Positions 26,547-36,876 of a stretch of DNA of 64,000 nucleotides are shown here, piece by piece. How positions within the stretch are numbered: position 1 is the stretch's first letter; the number at the start of each line of letters is the position of its first letter. The position numbers were made by a program, and so were the translations under genes. Below the pieces are notes generated by a model that saw only the letters and a list, made by a program, of their open reading frames with translations, was not told where the DNA came from and made no database searches. Source of the DNA: Mesorhizobium sp. AR07 (GTDB lineage Bacteria; Pseudomonadota; Alphaproteobacteria; Rhizobiales; Rhizobiaceae); contig NZ_CP080528.1 of the NCBI RefSeq assembly GCF_024746815.1, forward strand, positions 558,001 to 622,000, given 5' to 3'.

Positions 26547-27575
26547 ATGGAAAAGGTTACCATCATTGGGGTCGATCTGGCAAAGAACGTGTTTCAGCTG
26601 CATGGCGCGGCGGCTGACGGATCAGTCGTGTTCCGCAAAAAACTGTCGCGCCTGCAGTTTTGCAAGTTCATGGCGGGTCAGCCAACATGTGTAGTGGCGA
26701 TGGAGGCGTGCGCCGGTTCCCATTATTGGGCTCGCGAGATGGTCCGGCTTGGCCATCAGCCGAAGCTGATTGCACCTCGGTATGTCAAGGCGTTCGTCAA
26801 GCGGCAGAAGAACGACGCAGCGGATGCGGAGGCGATCGTCGAGGCAGCGCAACGGCCAACGATGCGCTTCGTCGAACCGAAAACCGAGGAGCAGCAGTCT
26901 CGGTCCATAATGTTTCGCACCCGAGAACAGCTGGTCAATCAGCGCACTGAGTTGGTCAACGCATTGCGTGCGCACCTTTATGAGTTCGGCCACATCGCGC
27001 CGCAGGGAATTCGTTATCTGAACCGACTTGAATGTTTCGTTGAGGACGAGAAAGCCAATTTGCCTGATCTGGCCCGCGAAATCTGCCGCGATCTGCTGGA
27101 CCGGATCTACCAGCTAACTGGCCGGATCGACGCACTGAAGAAGAAGATCGATGCTCTGTCGAGGGAAGCTGAGGCATCTCGGCGCTTGCAAACCATGCCC
27201 GGCGTTGGCCCCATCGCCGCACTGGCGATCGAAACTTTCGCGCCCCCGATGGAGACGTTCAAATGCGGCCGTGACTTCGCCGCCTGGCTTGGGCTCGTCC
27301 CGTTGCAGAAATCGACCGGCGGCAAGCAACGACTAGGAAAAACCTCGAAGATGGGCCAATGCGATATTCGACGCCTGCTCATCATTGGAGCCATGGCTGT
27401 GGTCCGATGGGCATCGCGGAAGGGCGCGCCCGAGGGCTCCTGGCTCGCGCGCATGATGCCGAAGAAGCCGCGCATGCTCGTGGCCATTGCGCTGGCCAAC
27501 AAGATGGCGCGTGGCATCTGGGCCATGCTGACAAAGGAAGAGGATTACCGGAATCCGGCAACGGTGCCTGCATGA
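26547..27575 (+). CDS. tnp: IS110-family transposase, complete
   Basis: Start set at the ATG at 26547, which follows GGAAGGAGG; 342 residues. The N-terminal RuvC-like DEDD domain begins TIIGVDLAKNVFQLHGAAAD (first Asp) with MEACAGSHYWAREM (Glu) and KRQKNDAADAEAIVEAA (Asp pair). The C-terminal transposase_20 domain has MPGVGPIAALAIETFAP, the catalytic Ser region ending KSTGGKQRLGKTSKMG, and ALANKMARGIWAML. IS110 enzymes act with a structured guide (bridge) RNA encoded in the non-coding end; candidate regions here are 26451-26546 and 27576-27810. Confidence 0.9.
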   Translation: MEKVTIIGVDLAKNVFQLHGAAADGSVVFRKKLSRLQFCKFMAGQPTCVVAMEACAGSHYWAREMVRLGHQPKLIAPRYVKAFVKRQKNDAADAEAIVEAAQRPTMRFVEPKTEEQQSRSIMFRTREQLVNQRTELVNALRAHLYEFGHIAPQGIRYLNRLECFVEDEKANLPDLAREICRDLLDRIYQLTGRIDALKKKIDALSREAEASRRLQTMPGVGPIAALAIETFAPPMETFKCGRDFAAWLGLVPLQKSTGGKQRLGKTSKMGQCDIRRLLIIGAMAVVRWASRKGAPEGSWLARMMPKKPRMLVAIALANKMARGIWAMLTKEEDYRNPATVPA

Positions 27576-27947
27576 GCATTCAGCAGCACACCTGAACCGG
27601 TCCGTCGGGGATGTGAGGAAGGCCTGAACCGCATGGGCAAATGATCGATCCGATCGGGATCAGGAAACCAGAATGACGCACCGAGCCTCGCGCTCGCTTT
27701 CTAGATTTGGACCTGATCCGCGTATCACCATACCGGCCCGCGGCACGTCATGGCCGCAAATCAAGGCCTGACACAAGACCGCACTCGATCACGCGTTCAA
27801 AGGTTCAAAATCTTCCTTGCAAAACGGCTGGCATCCACACAAGCGTCATGTATCTGGCGCGCTGGACAGCCCATTTGATGGCATGGACCGCTCCGTTCCC
27901 CTCAGCGAAGATGGGGGACGTCTTTTAGCCAAGAAGGAGTGTTTTCC
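27576..27947. other. Non-coding ends between two IS110 copies
   Basis: About 370 bases including the 3' flank of the intact IS110 and the 5' flank of the next one. It is partly an inverted copy of 25836-25880. Any bridge-RNA gene of these elements would lie here or before 26547. Confidence 0.4.
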
Positions 27948-28205
27948 ATGCCTGTTGTTACCATTGGTCTTGATCTCGCAAAGACAGTCTTCCAAGCTCA
28001 CGGCGTTGATGACGCCGGTCAAACCGTTCTACGCCGTCGCCTTGGGCGAAGCGAGTTGCTCGCGTATTTCGCCAAGCTGCCGCCTTGCCTGATTGCGATG
28101 GAAGCATGCTCGAGCGCTCATCACTGGGCTCGCGAGCTGGTCACTCTGGGTCACGACGTTCGGCTCATTCCGCCGCAATATGTCAAACCCTATGTGAAAA
28201 TATGC
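27948..28205 (+). pseudogene. IS110-family transposase, N-terminal fragment
   Basis: AAGGAG precedes the ATG at 27948; the frame reads VVTIGLDLAKTVFQAHGVDD, LIAMEACSSAHHWARELV and PPQYVKPYVK, then leaves the family at about 28203, where the RIT remnant begins. Only the first 85 residues survive. It is a different IS110 from the one at 26547. Confidence 0.85.
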
Positions 28206-28240
28206 TCACCTGACCATATCCGAACTAATCGTGAGGTCGC

Positions 28241-28300
28241 AGGAATGTGAAGGAACGCGTGCAGATTGGCTTATTTGGAACGTTTTCCGCTCACATTCCT
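28241..28300. repeat. Inverted repeat at the RIT element end
   Basis: AGGAATGTGA (28241-28250) and TCACATTCCT (28291-28300) form a perfect 10-bp inverted pair with further matching bases outside. They lie just after the stop of the recombinase gene and probably bind the tyrosine recombinases. Confidence 0.6.
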
Positions 28301-28310
28301 TCGCATTATT

Positions 28311-29315
28311 TCAGAGGCTGTCGAGCCAGGCGAGCAAGCTCGCTTCCCGTTTCCATGATGGCGGATGAGTTGCCGTTGCCGGAACGCCGACCTGTTCCAG
28401 GGCCCTTCGCTTCGTTTCCAGATTGGCCTTCGCGTAGTGGTTAGTGGTGTCGAGGCTCACGTGGCCAAGCCAGCTGCGGATGACCGTGATGTCGACGCCC
28501 GCCGAGACAAGGTGCACAGCGGTGGCGTGACGGAAGCTGTGTGGCGTCACATGCTTGGCTCGCAGTGATGGCACGGTTTCGGCTGCCGCTTTAACATAAG
28601 CCACAAGTTTGAACCGGACGCCCGAGGCGCTGAGCGGCTCGCCGTAGCGGTTAACGAACATCCGCTCGTTTGGCGCTCGCGGCTGCCGCTCCAACAGCTT
28701 TTTCAGCAGCAGCGCGGTTTCTGGCCAGAGTGGGCAGATGCGCTCCTTACGGCCCTTGCCAAGGAGCCGCACGCAACCCGGGCTGTCGAACCGGATGACC
28801 TCGGGACACAGATCGAGCGCTTCCTGTATTCGTGCCCCGCTGTTGTAGAGGAACGACAGCAGCGCGTGATCGCGCATGCCTTCAAGGGTCGAGCGGCCTG
28901 GCTGGGCAAGGATCGCCGTCACTTCCGCCGGATCCAGATAACAGGGTTCCGATACCGGCGCCCGCTTGCTGGGGATGTGGAGGATTTCCACGCACTGGGC
29001 GATCGATGCAGGATCCCTGGTCGCCACGAAGTTGAAGAAGCTGCGGATCGCGGCAAGCCGACAGTTCCGCGAGCCGATCGTACAGCCGCGTTCTTGTTCG
29101 GCGTGCCTCAGGAACGCAGCAACTTCGCTGGCGGTCAGATCGACCAGCGTGATCATCGCAACCGTCTTTTTCGCGCGCTGTGCGACGAACCGCAGGAACA
29201 GCCGCCAGGTGTCGCGGTAGGATCGGACCGTGTGGACGGATGCGTTACGCTGCTCAACAAGCCATTCATAGAAGAACGCGCGCATCAGGTTCGGGAACGG
29301 GTTGGCCTTGCTCAT
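28311..29315 (-). CDS. Tyrosine recombinase (third gene of a RIT element)
   Basis: About 334 residues from the ATG at 29315, preceded by AGGAGG and overlapping the upstream recombinase stop (ATGA). A SAM-like core-binding domain (NASVHTVRSYRDTWRLFLRF) precedes the catalytic domain: SFLYNSGARIQEALDL (Arg), GKGRKERICPLW (Lys), HVTPHSFRHATAVHL (His-x-x-Arg), WLGHVSLDTTNHYAK (His and Tyr). Tandem overlapping tyrosine recombinases are the hallmark of recombinase-in-trio elements, which transpose as a unit. The first gene of the trio is missing. Confidence 0.85.
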   Translation of the reverse strand: MSKANPFPNLMRAFFYEWLVEQRNASVHTVRSYRDTWRLFLRFVAQRAKKTVAMITLVDLTASEVAAFLRHAEQERGCTIGSRNCRLAAIRSFFNFVATRDPASIAQCVEILHIPSKRAPVSEPCYLDPAEVTAILAQPGRSTLEGMRDHALLSFLYNSGARIQEALDLCPEVIRFDSPGCVRLLGKGRKERICPLWPETALLLKKLLERQPRAPNERMFVNRYGEPLSASGVRFKLVAYVKAAAETVPSLRAKHVTPHSFRHATAVHLVSAGVDITVIRSWLGHVSLDTTNHYAKANLETKRRALEQVGVPATATHPPSWKREASLLAWLDSL

Positions 29316-29820
29316 GACCGCACCTCCTGCGCCAGGTTGAGGCATGGTGCGCCCACAGCCCTAAACCGCTCGTTGGCAAGATGCAGCAGATCCTGCGTGA
29401 CAGTGATGTAGACCAGGGTCGAGTTGATATCCCGATGGCCGAGGTAGGTCGCGAGGAACGGTAGACGACCCTGCGGGTTGATGCCCACCCGATACCATTC
29501 CAGGATACGGTTCACGACCATCGAGTGACGCAGGTCATGTAAGCGTGGCCCGGTTCGCCCGTGCTGTGGTTTCAACCCGGCGCGACGTATGACGGCAAGG
29601 AACAGCCAAGTGATCGCTTCTGGTGTGTAACGGCGGGTGCGGCCCGGCTCGTGCCAGAACAGGCCGGAGCGCGGATCCTGCGATGCGCCGGCACGGCGCC
29701 GTGCATTGATATAGGCCCGAAGCTCGATCATCACGCTGTCGGGCAATGGCAAGATCCTGGTTTTGAAGAACTTGGTTTGCCGAACCGTGATCGTATCACT
29801 GTGAAGATTGACATCGCCGC
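29312..29820 (-). pseudogene. Tyrosine recombinase (second RIT gene), 5'-truncated
   Basis: The frame carries the C-terminal catalytic half: SDTITVRQTKFFKTRILPLP, then RLHDLRHSMVVNRILEWYRV (His-x-x-Arg) and YLGHRDINSTLVYITVT (His, Tyr). The N-terminal half, with the first catalytic Arg, is lost at about 29820, where IS630 sequence begins on the other strand. It overlaps the next recombinase by 4 nt. Confidence 0.8.
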
Positions 29821-32617
29821 TATCGCGAGACGGGTGAGATGGCGGCACGCAAGCAGGGCCAACCGTCGCGCTCGAAGCTTGATCCTCACGAAGCCTTCAT
29901 CCTCGGCCTGATCGAGGAGACGCCCGACATCACTCTGGCGGAGATTGCCGAGAGGCTGGCGGCCGGGCATGGCGTGCGCGTGGTTCCTTCGACGATCTGG
30001 ATGTTTCTCGACAGGCGCTGCGTCACGTTTAAAAAAAGACGGCGCATGCCAGCGAACAACAGCGCCCCGACGTCAAGGCGCGCCGTTGCGCCTGGTTCGA
30101 CGGCCAGCTCGATCTCGACCCCGAGAAGCTGATCTTCATTGATGAGACTGCGGCCTCCACCAAGATGGCGCGGCTGCGCGGGCGGGCCAAATGTGGCGAA
30201 CGCTGCCGTGCGCCGGTTCCTCATGGTCATGTGTGGACGCCCCGCCGGATGCAAGAAGAATCTTCGGTTCAGGCTGCTGCGCGTGATCGGGTGCTGCCAT
30301 GTGTTCGGCCTCTCTTTGCGGCTTCGTCATGGCCGCGGGCCCGTATGGGAGTTCGAGGATCAGGTCCACATCACTGGAACGCGCTCGAAGCGCTCCCCAT
30401 GCGTCTGGTTCTCCTGATCCCGCCTCGCCGACGTTGCGCCATACCTGTCCTTCGACCTTCTCACGTCCTCCTGGCAGCCTCGCGTTCGCTCACTGCACTG
30501 CACTCATGCGGCGGCGGTCGGAGCTCGGTAGGTTCCACCTTTCGTCATCAATGCCCATGCGATGCGCGCGGTCTTGTTGGCCAGTGCCACGATCACCAGC
30601 ATCGGCGGCTTGCGCGCCAGCATTCGATGGAGCCACGAGCCGGATGGCACGCCTTTGCGCTTGGCCCAGCGCACTACCGCGCTGGATGCGATGATGAGCA
30701 GGCGTCGCAGCGTTCGCTCTCCCATCCGCGACGTTCGTCCGAGGCGCTCCTTGCCGCCGGTCGAACGCTGGATCGGCGTCAGCCCGATCCAGGCTGCGAA
30801 ATCGCGCCCAGAGCGGAACGTCTCTGCTGGTGGAGCCATCGCCTCAAGCGCGGTTGCGATCAGCGGCCCTGGTCCCACGTCATAATGCCCATCTCGCTAC
30901 GTTACTGAAAGACAAAGGTCTTTTGCTCCGGATTTGATGATGACGGCCCGTTGAGACGTGGGCCAGCGTGTTCGATCAGATGCGAATCTTCGATATTCCG
31001 TCGTTTGATGACCCAAGGTGCGCCTTTGCAATATTGCTGGGCGGGGATGATGCCGGCGCGAATCTGACGAAGGACCGTCGCGGGGCTCAGATTGAGCATC
31101 CTGGCGGCTTCGGTCAACGTGACTTCGCCGCGCTCGGCCCATTCGCCATCCCTGTAGACCGCGATGCCGTGCGTGTTGCGGAAGCCCCGCACACGCGACT
31201 GCGACCATCCATTCGATCGACCTGTCCGCTTTCCTGCCCGGTTGAGTAGTCCGGCAATGGCCTTGTCGGGCATCAGTCGCGCGCAGGCGCGGATCAGCTC
31301 CACCGTCTCCGGCTCGACCGACCACCGCGTTTGACCCCGCCGGTTCTTTCTCACCGTCAGGCGGGTATGATCGCCGCCCTGCCAATGCAACAACAGATGA
31401 ATCTGGTCACCCTCGACGTGTGCCACGACCTCGCGCAACACGACCCGGATGATGCGCTTACGCGTGACGGCAGTGGCCGCCGGATGATGCCACGCGGCTT
31501 CCAGGTCGGCCCCCATTTGCAATAGGCGCTGGCGCTCCTCGGCGCTCAAAGCGGCCGGCCGCTGTCGGACCAGGGCCTCCAGTTCTTCCTCGAGTGCGCT
31601 TACGGCCGCGAGGGCGCCGTTCCACCGTCGCTCGAGTTCGTGAGCAACCAGACGATTCTCAGGGTCGACCGTGTCATACTGCCGGCGCGCTCTGATTGCC
31701 TCATATCGCGCCTGTTCGAGCGCCAACTCGATCTGGCGCTGTTTTTCGCCAGACTGATGCTCGCGCTGCGCGATCGCCTGGATGGCCGCTTCAACGCCGA
31801 GCGGCTGCAGCAGCCGCACGATCTCGGCTCCCACCGCCTCATCGACCCGTAATGCGCCAAACGAGATACAGGAATCACCGTCGGGATTGCTCCGGGTCGC
31901 GTCACACTTATAGCGGCCGACATCACCCTTGGCGCCATTATAGCCAACAAGCAGCCGGCGGCCGCAATGACCGCAACGCAATAGCCCGGCGAGCAAAGCC
32001 TCTCCCTTGCGCACCGGCCCGCGCACCATCATGCCCTTGCCGTTGGCATTGTCAGTAATCAGCCGTTGATTCCTTTCAAAGTCTGCCCAGGACAAATAGC
32101 CTTCGTGATGATCAACGAGCAAGACTGCCCAATCTGAGCGAGCTTTGCGACGGCCGCGCACGATTCGCTTGCGGCCATTTTCGATTATCGTCCGACTTCC
32201 GGTTCGGCCAAAGGCATAAGCACCAGCATAAACAGGATTGGTGAGAAGGTTGCTCACCGTCGTGTAGACCGGAGGTTTCCACAGCACATGCTGCTGTCCG
32301 GAGATCCTGGGGTTGATGTACGGCAGCGCTATCTGGTCACTGCGAAGCGATAAGAACACCTGGCGGATGCTTTGCATTTCGGCAAAGCGGGTGAAGACCA
32401 ACCCAATCGCCTCGCGCACGCGCAGGTCGGGATCCATTTCGATTTTGTCGCGGCCCACTTTCACATAGCCGACGGCGACCGTGAAGAAGAGCTCACCCCG
32501 TCGTGCCTTCTGCTTCAAGGCTTCCATCGAACGGGCCCGCAGGAGCGACAGTTCGAGCTCGCTCATCGTCCCTTTCATGCCCAGCAATAATCGATCGTTC
32601 GGATGGCGTGGTTCATA

Positions 32618-33003
32618 CGAGCACACATCTTAATGCCCCAATTAGATTTGGAGATGATCAGCGCATAACAGTTACTGATCCGGCACACCCTCTTTATGGG
32701 CGCGATTTCATTTTAGCGGCAGGACCGAGCGGCGCCGGCGCCTATCGTCAGCTTCTTGTCGTTTACCGCGATGATGTTCTCCTGAAGATTCCGATCTCGG
32801 CCACCAATCTGTATCCATCGGCACCAGATTCGCCGTCAGCCAAGCTTTCGACTGCGAGCGTTCGCGATTTTATTCGCCTGGTCAGTTGCGCAAAGGCGCA
32901 GGCGCCGCGAAGTTCCGGCGATATGGCTGAGCATGATAGCCTGACGTCAGAAACCGAATCACCCCGATCGGAACCGCATGGTTCTCTGGAGGGCGAGCCA
33001 TGA
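32618..33003 (+). CDS. Accessory protein of serine-recombinase element B
   Basis: The frame is open across the left end of the element and stops at 33001-33003, overlapping the recombinase ATG at 33000 (ATGATG). It reads DDQRITVTDPAHPLYGRDF, then LLVVYRDDVLLKIPISATNL. No ATG, GTG or TTG start is present in frame before the conserved part, as for the ORF of element A; the first codons lie in the terminal octamer (LNA encoded by CTTAATGCC). The start is therefore undefined. Probably a small DNA-binding or recombination accessory factor; unproven. Confidence 0.5.
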
Positions 33004-35063
33004 TGTCGGATCTGATAACAACCCAGCATTTGTGCCGAAAAGCCGTGATTTACATCCGGCAATCGACACCACATCAGATGGTCAACAACCAGGAAAGCCT
33101 GCGGCTGCAGTATGCATTGCATCAGCGTGCGGGGGATCTCGGCTGGGACGACACCAATATCGAAGTGATCGACGCGGACCTTGGCCAGAGTGGAGCTGCG
33201 GCGGCTCACCGTGCCGGCTTCAAAGATCTCCTTGGACGCGTCACATTGGGTGAAGTTGGCATCGTTCTCTCGTATGAAGTGACACGGCTTGCCCGCAATT
33301 GTTCCGATTGGTACCCACTCCTCGATTTATGCGGCTATCGGCAATGCCTCATCGGCGACCGCGACGGAATTTACGACCCGGGCTCGGCCAACGGGCGCCT
33401 GTTGCTTGGCCTGAAGGGTACGATCTCGGAAGTGGAATTGCACACGCTTCGTGGCCGCCTGACGGCTGGTCTGCTCAGCAAGGCTGAACGGGGTGAGTTG
33501 GCTTTGCTGTTACCAGCCGGGTTGGAGCGGGATACCAATGGTGTCGTGATGAAGGATTCAAACCAGGAAGTGCAGGACCGGATTGCCCTGATATTCTCTG
33601 CATTTTGGGAGTTGGGCACCGTCGGAAAAGTGATCCGTTCCTTGCGGGATCGTGCGCTCACCATACCGCGGCGAAATCGATTTGGCGACGTTGTCTGGCG
33701 CGTCCCAACTGCCAACATGCTTGCCGGGATGTTGAAGAACCCGGCCTATGCCGGCGCCTTCGTCTATGGCCGCACCCAGTCCTGTCACGCCAGGTATGCG
33801 AGTGGTAAAATCATCTCGCGACGCCGGCCAATGGCAGAGTGGAAAATCGTAGTTAAAGACCGTTATCCTGCTTATTGCGATTGGGAGCGTTACGAGCGGA
33901 TCCAGACCATGCTGAGCGACAATCACGCTGAATACCGACGAAACCAGACACGCGGTGCGCCGCGTGATGGCGCGGCGGTGTTGCAAGGCATTGTCTGGTG
34001 CGGGCGATGCGGCCATAAAATGGGCGTCGAATACAAGAACGGCAATCGTTACGTCTGCAACTTCCTGGCACGCAGCCAGGGCGGAGCCTTATGCCAGCAT
34101 TTGCCAGCCGATCCCATCGACGCCCGCGTCGTTGAGGCCCTCTTCGCGGCGGCCAGTCCGGCCGAGTTGGCCGAGTTGATGCACGCCAAAGATGCTCGTC
34201 AGCAGGCAGACGAGGCTTTTGAGCGCGCTGAAGAGCAGCAGATCAAGCGGCTGCGTTATCAAGCGCTGCTCGCAGAACGGCAATACAATCGGGTTGACCC
34301 TGACAATCGCCTGATTGCGGCCGAGTTGGAGCGCCGTTGGGAGGGGGCTCTGCGTGAGCTTCGTCAAGCGGAGGATGCACTTGAGCGCCGTCGCGCAATG
34401 CAAAGTCAATCTGATGATCTGACGCCGACAGAACAGAATGATTTTATCGCTGCCGGTTCGCAACTTCCCGAATTTTGGCAGAGACCTGACATAGAGTGGG
34501 GACGCAAGAAAGCCTTACTACGCAGCCTGATCGACAAAGTGATCCTGCAACGGGTGGTCCGAGATCGGATTACGATCCGCATCGTTTGGCGAGGCGGTGA
34601 AGTTACCGAACGCGAGGTCGAGCCGAGGGTGCATGCCTTGAGCGCCCTGTCTCGCGGCGCCGAGATGGAGGTCCGGCTGCTCGAACTGGCTCATCAAGGG
34701 GACGACGACGCGGCGATAGCGGCCAAACTGACTAAGGAAGGCTTCCGCTCACCGCGCCGCAGCTACGTTCCTGTGCGCACAGTCCAGATCGTCCGACAAC
34801 GCCATCGCGTATTGAGGCAGTCTACACCAGCCCGCTCTCACCACATTCCCGGGTGGCTAACGGTGTCTGAACTAGCGATGGCAGCGGACGTTTCTCGCTC
34901 CTGGATCCGGCATCGAATCCGCAATGGCGTGATCAGTGTCCGCCAAAACGCCCTTCACAAACGCGTTCTGTTTCCAGATGCCGCTGCAACAATCGCCGCA
35001 ATACAAGAGCTCAAATCCGGCGTGCGGCAACACCTCGACTTTAACCCACCTGCTACCGAATAA
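33000..35063 (+). CDS. Large serine recombinase B, complete
   Basis: Protein of 687 residues. Resolvase domain: VIYIRQSTPHQ with catalytic Ser22, IVLSYEVTRLARNCSDWYPL and RDGIYDPGSANGRLLLGLKG. Recombinase domain with MLKNPAYAGAFVYGRT. Zinc ribbon WCGRCGHKMG then YVCNF. A coiled-coil segment (about 385-470) with ERAEEQQIKRLRYQALLAER. C-terminal HTH LTVSELAMAADVSRSWIRHR resembling excisionase/AlpA proteins. Large serine recombinases insert and excise DNA via a 2-bp staggered exchange, matching the TA duplication. The same architecture occurs in recombinase A. Confidence 0.92.
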   Translation: MMSDLITTQHLCRKAVIYIRQSTPHQMVNNQESLRLQYALHQRAGDLGWDDTNIEVIDADLGQSGAAAAHRAGFKDLLGRVTLGEVGIVLSYEVTRLARNCSDWYPLLDLCGYRQCLIGDRDGIYDPGSANGRLLLGLKGTISEVELHTLRGRLTAGLLSKAERGELALLLPAGLERDTNGVVMKDSNQEVQDRIALIFSAFWELGTVGKVIRSLRDRALTIPRRNRFGDVVWRVPTANMLAGMLKNPAYAGAFVYGRTQSCHARYASGKIISRRRPMAEWKIVVKDRYPAYCDWERYERIQTMLSDNHAEYRRNQTRGAPRDGAAVLQGIVWCGRCGHKMGVEYKNGNRYVCNFLARSQGGALCQHLPADPIDARVVEALFAAASPAELAELMHAKDARQQADEAFERAEEQQIKRLRYQALLAERQYNRVDPDNRLIAAELERRWEGALRELRQAEDALERRRAMQSQSDDLTPTEQNDFIAAGSQLPEFWQRPDIEWGRKKALLRSLIDKVILQRVVRDRITIRIVWRGGEVTEREVEPRVHALSALSRGAEMEVRLLELAHQGDDDAAIAAKLTKEGFRSPRRSYVPVRTVQIVRQRHRVLRQSTPARSHHIPGWLTVSELAMAADVSRSWIRHRIRNGVISVRQNALHKRVLFPDAAATIAAIQELKSGVRQHLDFNPPATE

Positions 35064-35316
35064 GGGTATCAACATGATAGATCGTAGGTTCCATCCTCAT
35101 CGACGATCACAGTGCCAACCAGGCCGCAAAATTCGATCAGCGTGTGCCAGTCGCGCCCGTTGCGCGCCAGACGCGACACCTCGATTGCAAACACGGCGCC
35201 GACGCGGCCTTCACAGATCGCTGCCAGCAGCTTCTCGAAGCCCGGACGACTGACACCCGAACCCGAGCGGCCAAGGTCGTCATCGATGACTGTCACATCT
35301 GTCCAGCCAAGAGCAC

Positions 35317-36745
35317 CGGGGATGTCCCGAAGCTTGTTGAACTTCGACTGAGCGACGTTGCGCGATATCATGTTAGGCAGCCCTCGATGCCGGAGCAACG
35401 GGCTTTGCGGCGAGGCGCTGCTGATGGGCGATCAGCGCAGCGCCCAGGACCGGCAACTGCTTGTGAGCCTTGAGCTTGCGGAAGCCCTTGGTGGCCTCGA
35501 TCATGCCGGCTGCGACCCATCTGAGGGCCATCTTGCTATTGCGCCAGCGCTTCACGTTGCGCGTGACGCGGCGGATCGTGCCCATCATGTTCTCGGCAAT
35601 GTTGGTGCAGGCGAGCGAGCGGCGAAGCTGCACGGGCAGCTTCAGCCGGACGACGGTGAGGATCTCGTCCAGTCCTTCCAGGATGCTGGCCGCGACGCCT
35701 GGCCGATCCTGGTCGAGCCGACGCGCGAGGTTTCGGATGAGCTTCTCGGCCTTGCCGGCGTCGTCGAGCTCCCAGGCTTGGCGCAGCACCCGGCGCGTCG
35801 AGGCGTGAAGCTGCTTGGGCAGCCTATCCATGATGTTGCGCGCCTTGTGAATCTGGCAGCGCTGGATCAGGCTGTCCTTGCCGAAAGTCGCGCGGATCGC
35901 CTTGGACAGCGCCTTGGCGCCGTCGACGATGAACAACCGCGCTACCGCCGGATCGAGCCCACGTTCTACGAGATTGTCCAGAAGCGCCTGAACGGTGGCG
36001 GCGTTCTCGGTCGCGCCCTCGACCAGCGCGAGAGGATGCTTGCCGCCTTTGCCGTCAATGCCGATCGCGGCGACGAGCACGAGATCGTCGCTCACATGCA
36101 GCCCGTCGATCTGGATGACCAGGAGGTCGAGATCAGACAGATCCGCGCTCATGAAGACGTCGAGCTTCTCCGTCGACAAGGCCACGAAGCGTCGCGACGC
36201 AGCCGATTTCGACACGCCGCTGCCATGACCCGCCGGCACATCGCCTTCCGGAAGTCGCACCGCCCGTCCGAACCGCCGCGTCGAGACGTTGATCAGCATC
36301 AGGTTCATCGCCCAGCGGCCGAGCCAGTCCTCCGACATCGCGCGATCCCAGCTCGGCAGTGCCATCTCCCGCCCATCGACGGTCCGGATCCGCGGACGCT
36401 CGACCGCGACCTTGCCGCCGTGAAACCCGATCCGGCCGCGCGTCGAGCCCCAGCGGTGCGCCTCGCGCTCTTCAACCCGGCCGTGGCGCGGGCCGCAGGC
36501 TGCTTCGACGTCCGCCTCCATCATCGCGCCCAGCGCCTCCATTCCGGCCGCAAGGCAGAGCCTCTCGAAGCTCTCCTGAACGTCGGCGAACGCTTCTTCC
36601 AAAGCTCCGCTCGCCGCAGCCGTCGGCAATGTGATATTCCTTTTCATGGCGTTGCTCTCCTCAGTGGAATCGACACCCCGAGCCTACAGGCTCGAGGCGA
36701 GCAACGCCGCCCCTTCAGAATTTCAACAATGACCGGGACATCCCC
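35317..36745 (-). mobile_element. IS256-family insertion sequence
   Basis: Inserted in serine recombinase A with AAGAGCAC duplicated at 35309-35316 and 36746-36753. Inverted ends contain GGGGATGTCCCG. About 1429 bp. Confidence 0.85.
35373..36647 (-). CDS. tnp: IS256-family (mutator-type) transposase
   Basis: Protein of 424 residues, typical for the family. N-terminal region LAAGMEALGAMMEADVEAAC; DDE core with VIQIDGLHVSDDLVLVAAIG (first Asp), ARLFIVDGAKALSKAIRATF (second Asp), QRCQIHKARNIMDRLP, and the C-terminal Glu region in TNIAENMMGTIRRVTRNVKR followed by W-x-x-M. The frame is intact and the element probably active. Confidence 0.93.
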   Translation of the reverse strand: MKRNITLPTAAASGALEEAFADVQESFERLCLAAGMEALGAMMEADVEAACGPRHGRVEEREAHRWGSTRGRIGFHGGKVAVERPRIRTVDGREMALPSWDRAMSEDWLGRWAMNLMLINVSTRRFGRAVRLPEGDVPAGHGSGVSKSAASRRFVALSTEKLDVFMSADLSDLDLLVIQIDGLHVSDDLVLVAAIGIDGKGGKHPLALVEGATENAATVQALLDNLVERGLDPAVARLFIVDGAKALSKAIRATFGKDSLIQRCQIHKARNIMDRLPKQLHASTRRVLRQAWELDDAGKAEKLIRNLARRLDQDRPGVAASILEGLDEILTVVRLKLPVQLRRSLACTNIAENMMGTIRRVTRNVKRWRNSKMALRWVAAGMIEATKGFRKLKAHKQLPVLGAALIAHQQRLAAKPVAPASRAA

Positions 36746-36876
36746 AAGAGCACGGGCACGGTCAGCAAGGCCATATTGACGTCGCCGGCTCTCATGATTG
36801 TTGGCAAGCTGGTCGACGGTCGATTGGCGGATGTAGATGTAGGCGCCGCGCGCCAGGTGGTCAGACGTGATCTTCA

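Larger units (their letters stand above)
32618..35084 (+). mobile_element. Serine-recombinase element B
   Basis: 2467 bp, inserted in the recombinase gene of element A with TA on both sides (32616-32617 and 35085-35086). Reading inward, the left end is CGAGCACACATCT then TAATGCCC; the right end is CGATCTATCATGT then TGATACCC. Spacer length (13 nt) and octamer match element A. It carries an accessory ORF and a complete recombinase. Confidence 0.8.

Noticed and set aside
35358..36779. 473-codon plus-strand ORF opposite IS256
   Set aside because: It is the antisense of a clear IS256 transposase in GC-rich DNA; its residues show no family pattern.
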